A DNA stretch of 30,542 nucleotides. Origin: CAZGTQ01 sp964528575 (lineage in GTDB: Bacteria > Planctomycetota > UBA1135 > GCA-002686595). Positions 9,285 through 15,174 of the stretch are shown here, piece after piece. Position numbers and translations under genes: made by a program. Numbering within the stretch: position 1 is the stretch's first letter; every line of letters starts with the position of its first letter. Under the pieces are notes generated by a model. That model was not told where the DNA came from. It was given only the letters and a program-made list of their open reading frames with translations, and searched no databases. Location of the stretch: the NCBI GenBank assembly GCA_964528575.1, contig CAZGTQ010000044.1, positions 1-30,542 on the forward strand. Direction: 5' to 3'.

Positions 9285-9899
9285 TCAGCGCACGGCGGCT
9301 TCCGATGCCATCGTGCCGGCCGACATCCTCCCCGCACGCGTCGCCTTCTTGCCGGACTTGCGCCCCGTCCTCGTCTTGCGCGTCGCCTTCTTCCTGCGCC
9401 CGGCCTTCGTCCGTGCCGCCTTGGTGCGCGCAGCCTTCTTCTTGCCGGCGCCGCCAGGCCGTGCGGTGTAGTAGCGCGTGCCGCGCTTCTGCCCCTCAGT
9501 GCGGATCTTCCCCGCCTCGCCGAGCAGCATCACCGGCCGCTTCAGCTCGGACGTCGGGACGCCGATCCCGGCCGAGATCTCCTCGAGCCGCTGCCCCGGC
9601 GTCGCGCGCACGTAGTCGAGGAAGTCCTTGCCGAGCGCCGCGATCTCATCCGAGCTGCGGTGGCGGCCGCTCTTCTTGCGAGCGGCCGACTTGCGTGCGG
9701 CCGTCTTGGGAGAGGCCGACTTGCGCGCGGCCCTCTTGCGGCCAGCGCTCTTGCGCCGCGGGCCGCGAGCGGCGCCGTCTTGGGTGGAGCCGAGCGCCGC
9801 GTATACGGACGCGAGAGTCGCCTCTCGCACGATCTCCGAGATCTCGGCGACGAACGTCTCGACGTGGTCGCGGAGCTGCCGTTCGATGTGGTGGGCCAT
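9285..9899 (-). CDS. Histone H1-like DNA-binding protein with central winged-helix
   Basis: A 204-residue basic protein in four parts. Residues 1-38 are an alpha-helical domain (HVETFVAEISEIVREATL). Residues 46-80 are a Lys/Arg/Ala/Ser-rich linker with ARKSA repeats. Residues 82-147 form a likely winged helix (DEIAALGKDFLDYVRATPGQ ... KIRTEGQKRGTRYYTA). Residues 150-192 are a second basic tail (KKKAARTKAARTKAGRRKK) of the histone H1-like type. It probably binds and compacts DNA or acts as a nucleoid-associated regulator; serines and lysines in the repeats could be modified. The ATG at 9899 has AGGA a few bases upstream; the longer frame upstream runs through the divergent promoter region and is rejected. 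It is divergent from the plus-strand gene at 10058. Confidence 0.82.
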   Translation of the reverse strand: MAHHIERQLRDHVETFVAEISEIVREATLASVYAALGSTQDGAARGPRRKSAGRKRAARKSASPKTAARKSAARKKSGRHRSSDEIAALGKDFLDYVRATPGQRLEEISAGIGVPTSELKRPVMLLGEAGKIRTEGQKRGTRYYTARPGGAGKKKAARTKAARTKAGRRKKATRKTRTGRKSGKKATRAGRMSAGTMASEAAVR

Positions 9900-9957
9900 G
9901 AAATCCTGCTGTGGTCGAAAGGGAGCGAGCCCTGCGAGCATATCGTCTCGTAAGCGG

Positions 9958-9984
9958 TTTGTCGCCCAGTACACGTTTTGTCGC
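9958..9984. repeat. Direct repeat in divergent promoter region
   Basis: TTTGTCGC occurs at 9958-9965 and again at 9977-9984, a 19-bp period. It lies in the 158-bp region between the divergent histone-like gene and the anchored protein gene at 10058. Two half-sites nearly two helical turns apart are typical of a regulator binding to one face of the DNA. No regulator can be named. Confidence 0.35.
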
Positions 9985-10057
9985 ACTCTTGCGTTCGAGA
10001 GCTTGTGGAATTCACCCGCGCGGTCTCTCATCACTCTCAACCTCCAGGAGATCAGAC

Positions 10058-10636
10058 GTGCAGACCAACGAAGACGTCCATCGAAGGCTCGAGCGGCTCG
10101 AGCGCTCGCTCCGGCACGCGCGGCGGGTCACGCTCGCTCTCGGCGTCGCGCTGTGCGCGACGCTCGCCACCGGATTCGCCACCGCGGGCGGTGCGTTCTT
10201 CGACGAGGTCCGCACGACGCGGCTCGTCGTCGTCGACGACCGGGGCATCCCGCGCGTCGTGATCGGTCAGGATCCCGTCGAGACGGAGCGGACGTCGCGG
10301 GCCGCCGGCATCACGTTGCACGACGAGAAAGGCGACGAGCGAGGCGGCTTCAGCACGTTCGCCGACGGCAGCGTCGTGCTCGCGCTCGACGCGCCCGCCG
10401 GCGTTGGAGCGGCGATGCGCGACCGCGTCGGGCTGAAGGTCTACGCGAGCGGTGCAGCCGACGTGATGGTGATCGACAACGAGACGCGCGCGATCGCGAA
10501 GATGTCCTCGGACGGCTCCGGCGGCGGCGGTCTGCAGGCGTTCGAGTGGGACCACGAGAACGGGAAGATCCGCGTGAAGACGTTCGGCGTCGAGCGGGAC
10601 GTCGTCGAGACGTATCCCCTCGGCGAGCCGAGGTAG
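10058..10636 (+). CDS. Membrane-anchored beta-domain hypothetical protein
   Basis: A 192-residue protein. The GTG at 10058 has a strong AGGAG Shine-Dalgarno 7 bases upstream; a longer frame from 9911 crosses the intergenic region and is rejected. Residues 1-22 are charged and possibly coiled-coil (RRLERLERSLRHARR), and residues 23-45 form a membrane anchor (TLALGVALCATLATGFATA). A beta-rich domain with FDEVRTTRLVVVDDRGIPRV then follows, a strand pattern I associate with small anchored proteins of myxobacteria and planctomycetes that carry 'RxFxVVDxxGxxRxxLG'-like repeats. The remainder is made of strands such as GITLHDEKGDERGGF and GLKVYASGAADVMVI. It ends 10 bp before the carboxypeptidase-regulatory-like gene, so the two are likely co-transcribed. 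Function unknown. Confidence 0.8.
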   Translation: MQTNEDVHRRLERLERSLRHARRVTLALGVALCATLATGFATAGGAFFDEVRTTRLVVVDDRGIPRVVIGQDPVETERTSRAAGITLHDEKGDERGGFSTFADGSVVLALDAPAGVGAAMRDRVGLKVYASGAADVMVIDNETRAIAKMSSDGSGGGGLQAFEWDHENGKIRVKTFGVERDVVETYPLGEPR

Positions 10637-10646
10637 GACGGCGCCG

Positions 10647-12341
10647 ATGCGCAGGGTGCTCACGCTCGTCGCGCTCGCCGCCGCGGCGCTGACCCTCGTC
10701 CTCGTGCTCCGCGACGGCGCGAACGAGCGCGCGGACGCCGCGCGGCCCGTCGGTCACGAAGCGGCGGGGTCGGAGCGCGCGCCCGCGCCGCTCGCGCCGG
10801 CGGCGGGCGAACGCGAGACGGTCGGCGACGCCGCCGTCGAGCGCAGGGCCGTCGACGCCGCGCCCGCGCGCGGCGCGCCGGATGCGGCTCCCGGCGACGC
10901 GGGTGCGCGGTCGACCGCTCCGACGCCGCCGCTCGAGACCGTGCACGTGCTGCGCGGCGTCGTCACCGACGCGGCGACGGGCGCGCCGATCGCGGGCGCG
11001 CGCGTCGCTCCCGAGCGGTCGCCCGCGCGAGAGGCGTTCACCGACGCGCGCGGCGCGTACGAGCTCGCGGACGTCGCACTCCAGGGCGCGGAGCGCGTCG
11101 TCGCCGAGCACCCCGAGTACGCGAGCGTCGCGCTCCCGCTCACGCTCGTGGACGGCGAGCGACTCGACTTCGCGCTCCCGCGCGTGCGGCGCGTGCTCGG
11201 GCGCGCCGTCGATCCGGACGGAGCGCCGATCGCGGGCGTCGAGGCGCGCGTCGTCGGGGTCGAGATCGTCAGGCAGTCGTACGTGCACGACCGGCGCTCG
11301 GCGCGCACGGGCGCCGACGGACGTTTCGACGTGCGCGGCCTGCGCGCGGATCTCCTGCACGCGCTCGTGCTCGTGCGCGACGGCTTCGGCGGCACCGTGC
11401 TCGACCTGCCCGACGCGGAGGAGCACGCGGCCGAGCTCGACGTCGGCGACGTGGTGCTCGCGCGTTCGGTGCACGTGCGCGGCACGGTCGTCGACCCGTG
11501 GGGCGCGCCGGTCCCGCACGCGCAGGTCTGGCTGCGCGGCGTCGGCCCCGAGCGCGCCCGGCTCGGTGGGAGCGCGCGGCCGTGGGTCGAGATGCACGCC
11601 GAGGACGACGAGGCGCGCGCGGACGAGACGGGCGCGTTCGCGTTCGACGACGTCGCGCCCGGCCTGCGCTCGATGTTCGTGCGCACGGACGGCGCGCGCT
11701 GGGAGGAGCGCGAGGTGCACGTCTCGGCGGGGGAGCCGACGGCCGCGATCGAGATCGTCTGCGAGGTCGGCCTCGCGCTCGCGGGCGTCGTCGTCGACGA
11801 GGACGGAGAGCCGGTCCAGGCGCGGCTCGACCTCACGAGCGAGGATCCGCTCTCGGGCTTCGTCCCGCTCGGCCGCAGCACCGCCCCCTCGGGCACCTTC
11901 CACTTCGGCGGCCTGCCGCCCGGAACCTACCGGATCGCGGCGGGCGCCTCGGCGCGGCCCGAGCTCGCGCCGGCGGCCCTCGATGGGCTCCAGGCAGGGC
12001 GCGAGGACCTGCGGCTCGTGCTGCGCGCGCTCGAGCTCACGCGCGGTACGGTCGTCGACGCGTCGGGCGCTGCGGTGCCGGGTGCGCTCGTCGTTGCGCG
12101 GGCGAGCGGTGGGGGCAACCTCGCGGTCACGGGGACGGACGAGCACGGCGCGTTCGAGCTGCGCGTCGACGCGACCGATCCGTTCGACGTCTGGGCGACG
12201 ACGCTCCTGTCGACGAGTGGCGTCCTCTCGTTCGACGCCGCGTTCTGGGACGAGGCGCGGGAGCGCAGCGCGATCGAGCGCTCGGTCGCCGCCGGCACGA
12301 CGGACCTCGTGCTCGAGCTCCCCGCGAGCGACGGCGGTTGA
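10647..12341 (+). CDS. Membrane-anchored protein with carboxypeptidase-regulatory-like repeats
   Basis: A 564-residue protein. Residues 1-22 form an N-terminal anchor or signal (RRVLTLVALAAAALTLVLVL), followed by an Ala/Pro/Arg-rich linker to about residue 95. It then has about five carboxypeptidase-regulatory-like (CarboxypepD_reg) beta domains, each with the G-x-V-x-D-x-x-G-x-P-x-x-G-A signature: LRGVVTDAATGAPIAGARV, LGRAVDPDGAPIAGVEARV, VRGTVVDPWGAPVPHAQV, LAGVVVDEDGEPVQARL and TRGTVVDASGAAVPGALV. Segments such as NADRARLGG in the fusions at 12349 and 15175 correspond to PERARLGG here, showing that the three are paralogues, but this one has no sigma domain. It faces the next gene tail to tail, with only 7 bp between stops. 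Confidence 0.88.
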   Translation: MRRVLTLVALAAAALTLVLVLRDGANERADAARPVGHEAAGSERAPAPLAPAAGERETVGDAAVERRAVDAAPARGAPDAAPGDAGARSTAPTPPLETVHVLRGVVTDAATGAPIAGARVAPERSPAREAFTDARGAYELADVALQGAERVVAEHPEYASVALPLTLVDGERLDFALPRVRRVLGRAVDPDGAPIAGVEARVVGVEIVRQSYVHDRRSARTGADGRFDVRGLRADLLHALVLVRDGFGGTVLDLPDAEEHAAELDVGDVVLARSVHVRGTVVDPWGAPVPHAQVWLRGVGPERARLGGSARPWVEMHAEDDEARADETGAFAFDDVAPGLRSMFVRTDGARWEEREVHVSAGEPTAAIEIVCEVGLALAGVVVDEDGEPVQARLDLTSEDPLSGFVPLGRSTAPSGTFHFGGLPPGTYRIAAGASARPELAPAALDGLQAGREDLRLVLRALELTRGTVVDASGAAVPGALVVARASGGGNLAVTGTDEHGAFELRVDATDPFDVWATTLLSTSGVLSFDAAFWDEARERSAIERSVAAGTTDLVLELPASDGG

Positions 12342-12348
12342 CCCGTCG

Positions 12349-15117
12349 TCAATCGAGCTCGAGCGTGATGATCACGTCGCGGTCGCCCGCCAAGACGCCG
12401 GGGAGCGTCACGGTCTTCTCCGACTCCGTCGGCAGGCCGGGGCGGAACGCTCCGCCCTCTTGGGGCGGCGACGCGACGAGCTCGAGCACCGCGCCTGGCT
12501 CCACGCGCAGCTCGAAGCGGCCGTCGGGGTCGGTGAATGCGAGCGCCTCGTTCGCGCCGGTCGCGCTGCGGGCGAGGATGGGCGCGTTGAGCACCGGAGC
12601 GCCGGCCGCGTCGACGACGCGGCCCGCGATGACATCGGCGGTGCGAAGGGCGATCTCGAGCCCGCTCGTGCCGGCGGCGACGTCGGCGAGAACCGTGCCC
12701 GAGACGTTCGCGTCGTCGCCAATCGGGAACGCCTGAACCTGGTAGAGCCCCGCCGCGAGACCCGCGATGCGGAACGAGCCGTCGGCGGCGCTGAAAGTCG
12801 AGCGCCTGCCGCTCCCGCTGTGCTGGATCGCGACGTACGCCGCCATCGGCTCGCCGGTCGGTCCCACGACGCGCCCTGCGATCGCCAGGCCGAGGTCGAG
12901 ATCGATGCGCACGTCGTCGACGACCGTCGCGCGCGGCACATGCACGCGCTTGCGCGCATCGGTGCCGTCCGGCGGTCGCACGACGATCTCGTACGACCCG
13001 GCGCCGAGGTTGGCGAACGAGAAGCGGCCGAGGTGGTCGACGCGCGCCTCGCGGAGCGCGACGTAGTGGTACGGACCGAGCGCATCCTCGATCGGCGCGC
13101 CGCCGAGCCTGGCGCGATCCGCGTTCGTCCCGTGCAGCTCGACGCGGCACTGCGTCACCGGCTCGCCGTCCGCGTGGACCACCGCGCCGCGCAAGAGCGA
13201 CTGCGGCTCGAGCGCGATCGTGCCGACGTCGACGAGCTCGTGCTCGCGCTCGTCCGCGGGCAGGTCGTAGACCGCCGCAGCCCACGCGTCGTGGAAGAGC
13301 GAGAGCACGTGCCGCAGGTCGCGATTCACCGCCGTGATCTCGAACGTCCCGTCGGAGCGCGTACCTGCGCTGCGCCAGTCCGACTGTGGCAACGGACCGA
13401 GCTCGGAGCCGACGGCCGCGACGTAGACGCCGGCGACGGGTGCGCCCGCAGGGTCGACGACGCGTCCCACGATGCGGCTGCCGCGCCGCAGCGCGAAGTC
13501 GACGACGAGGCCCTCCGCGCTCGATTCGATCGGACGACGTATCTGACCGTAGCCGTGCGCACGCGCCGCGATCTCCCAGATGCCTTCGATGCGGTAGTGC
13601 TCGAACACGTAGCGGCCGGCCGCGTCGGTGAGCACCGGCTTGTCGTACGTCCAGCCCTGACCGACCTCGGCGCCGGCGATCGGGTGCCCCGTCTCGGCGT
13701 CGGTGACCGTGCCGCGGAGCGTGTGGCCGGGGGCGCACGCGATCTCGAGCTCGGTCACCTCGCCCGCGACGAGCTGCACGGCTCGCCACTCCGGGTCGGC
13801 GGCGCCCTCGGGGTGCACCTCGAGCGTCATCCTGCGCGCCTCGAGGCCTTCGATGCGGAACGTGCCGTCGTCGCGCGTGCGCACTCCGTCGATCAAGTAG
13901 GTCGCGCCGACGTCGCGCGTCCACGCGTTCAGGACCGCGGGCACGCCGACGCCGTCCTCCTCGCGGAAGACGCGACCCGCGAACACCGCCGGCGCGTCGA
14001 GGTGCACGTCGACGCGCTCTCCCGCGTAGCGATCGGCGAGCTGCGCGCGCGCGAAGCCCTCCTTCTCGACGACGAGCTCGTACGGCCGGCCGAGCGCGAG
14101 CGGGATCGCGAACTCGCCGCGCGCGTCCGACACGACGGCCGCGACCTCGACGCCCGACTTGTCGCGCTGGAGGTCGAGGCCGTCGACCTGACGCAGCGCG
14201 TCGTGGCGCACCGCGATCCGCGCTCCGGGAACGGGCGCGCCCTCGGGATCGAGCACGCGGCCGTGCAGATCGCGCTCGAGGTTCACCGTCGCGAGCGCGC
14301 CGGGCGCGGGAGCGCTCAGCGCGACGACGGCGACGCGCTCCGGCGCGCCCACCGGCGCGCGCACCGGGGCCGGCTCGGCGACGCCGACGAGCTCCGCGGC
14401 CGGCCGCTCGCTCCGCTCCGTTGCGCTCGGCCGCGCGTGGCCGCCGCTGCGCACCGACCACGCGACCAGGCCCACGGCGACCACCAGAGTCGCCGCGGCC
14501 GCGGCGATCGACTTCGTTCCCATAGCGATTCCCCCTGTCGTCAGCGCCGTGGCGAACGGCGCGGCGTCGCGGTCGACGAGCCCGGCGAGCAGCGCGCACC
14601 ACGCGCCGCGATCGCCGCCGTGCGCGCGGTCGAGCTCCGCGCGCAGCAGCGCGAGGCCGCGCGACACGCGCTTGCGCGCCGCGTCGCGCGAGATGCCGTG
14701 TCGTGCGGCGATGCGCGCGTACGACCAGCCGTCCTGGTAGCGCAGCAGCACCGCCGAGCGGTACGGCTCGCGCAGCGCGAGAACGAGATCGGCGACCAGG
14801 CGCTGGCGGCGCAAGCGCTCGACCTCGTCGGGCGGCGGTTCGGGCGCGCTCAGCGCCGGCCGCGCGCTCTCGTGGCGCGCGCGCACCGCCTCGTCGCGCA
14901 GTCGGCGGCGGAAGCGGTTGCGCGCGACGGTCGCGAGCCACTTGCGCAGCCCAGCGCCGTCGAGCCCGACCGGTCCGTGCTGCGCCGCCGCCAGCCAGGT
15001 CTCCTGGACGAGGTCGTCGGCCGCGTGCTCGTCGCGCACGAGGCGCAGAGCGAGAGCGCGCAGCCAGCGCAGCTCGCCGAGGGCGGCCTCGGCACTCGTC
15101 GGTTTCGGCGGAGCCAT
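12349..15117 (-). CDS. ECF sigma factor fused to transmembrane/carboxypeptidase-regulatory-like domains (copy A)
   Basis: A 922-residue fusion. Residues 10-80 are sigma region 2 (LALRLVRDEHAADDLVQETW; KWLATVARNRFRRRLRDEAV). Residues 110-165 are region 4 with the helix-turn-helix WSYARIAARHGISRD and recognition helix AARKRVSRG. After about 198 residues, a normal ECF length, the frame continues through LTTGGIAMGTK into a membrane segment (about 204-220, AAAAATLVVAVGLVAW). A Pro/Ala/Glu-rich linker and six or more carboxypeptidase-regulatory-like beta domains follow from about residue 280 to the end. It could be a membrane-tethered sigma factor sensing envelope signals. Met199 has its own Shine-Dalgarno, so a sigma-less anchored product is also possible. 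The ATG at 15117 matches the start of copy B (MAPP); a GTG three codons upstream is less likely. Confidence 0.92.
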   Translation of the reverse strand: MAPPKPTSAEAALGELRWLRALALRLVRDEHAADDLVQETWLAAAQHGPVGLDGAGLRKWLATVARNRFRRRLRDEAVRARHESARPALSAPEPPPDEVERLRRQRLVADLVLALREPYRSAVLLRYQDGWSYARIAARHGISRDAARKRVSRGLALLRAELDRAHGGDRGAWCALLAGLVDRDAAPFATALTTGGIAMGTKSIAAAAATLVVAVGLVAWSVRSGGHARPSATERSERPAAELVGVAEPAPVRAPVGAPERVAVVALSAPAPGALATVNLERDLHGRVLDPEGAPVPGARIAVRHDALRQVDGLDLQRDKSGVEVAAVVSDARGEFAIPLALGRPYELVVEKEGFARAQLADRYAGERVDVHLDAPAVFAGRVFREEDGVGVPAVLNAWTRDVGATYLIDGVRTRDDGTFRIEGLEARRMTLEVHPEGAADPEWRAVQLVAGEVTELEIACAPGHTLRGTVTDAETGHPIAGAEVGQGWTYDKPVLTDAAGRYVFEHYRIEGIWEIAARAHGYGQIRRPIESSAEGLVVDFALRRGSRIVGRVVDPAGAPVAGVYVAAVGSELGPLPQSDWRSAGTRSDGTFEITAVNRDLRHVLSLFHDAWAAAVYDLPADEREHELVDVGTIALEPQSLLRGAVVHADGEPVTQCRVELHGTNADRARLGGAPIEDALGPYHYVALREARVDHLGRFSFANLGAGSYEIVVRPPDGTDARKRVHVPRATVVDDVRIDLDLGLAIAGRVVGPTGEPMAAYVAIQHSGSGRRSTFSAADGSFRIAGLAAGLYQVQAFPIGDDANVSGTVLADVAAGTSGLEIALRTADVIAGRVVDAAGAPVLNAPILARSATGANEALAFTDPDGRFELRVEPGAVLELVASPPQEGGAFRPGLPTESEKTVTLPGVLAGDRDVIITLELD
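14509..14655. repeat. Near-identical 147-bp block shared by both sigma fusions (copy A)
   Basis: This block matches 17293-17439 in copy B with only two mismatches by my alignment (14581 and 14618), at a constant offset of 2784 bp. It covers the end of the sigma domain, the joint, and the internal start Met199 with its Shine-Dalgarno. The domains on the membrane side have diverged widely at the protein level. Confidence 0.85.
14521..14536 (-). promoter_or_regulatory. Internal Shine-Dalgarno and ATG (Met199) in copy A
   Basis: On the minus strand AGGGGG (14536-14531) is followed by seven bases and an in-frame ATG (14523-14521). This is a better ribosome site than the one before the annotated gene start. 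Translation from here would give a roughly 724-residue anchored protein starting MGTKSIAAAAATLVV, laid out like the sigma-less paralogue. Confidence 0.5.
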
Positions 15118-15133
15118 CGTTCGCACGGGGGAA

Positions 15134-15164
15134 TCCGCGCGGGCCCCGATCGTGACCGGAATTC
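15134..15164 (-). promoter_or_regulatory. Conserved 31-bp upstream box (copy A)
   Basis: The sequence between the two fusion genes matches 17918-17948 upstream of copy B with one mismatch, at the same distance from the start codon. Its core on the minus strand is GAATTCCGGTCACGATCGG. It lies 17-47 bases upstream of the ATG, so it could be a promoter core, an operator or a conserved leader. I cannot assign a -35/-10 pair with confidence. Confidence 0.45.
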
Positions 15165-15174
15165 CGGCGCGCGC

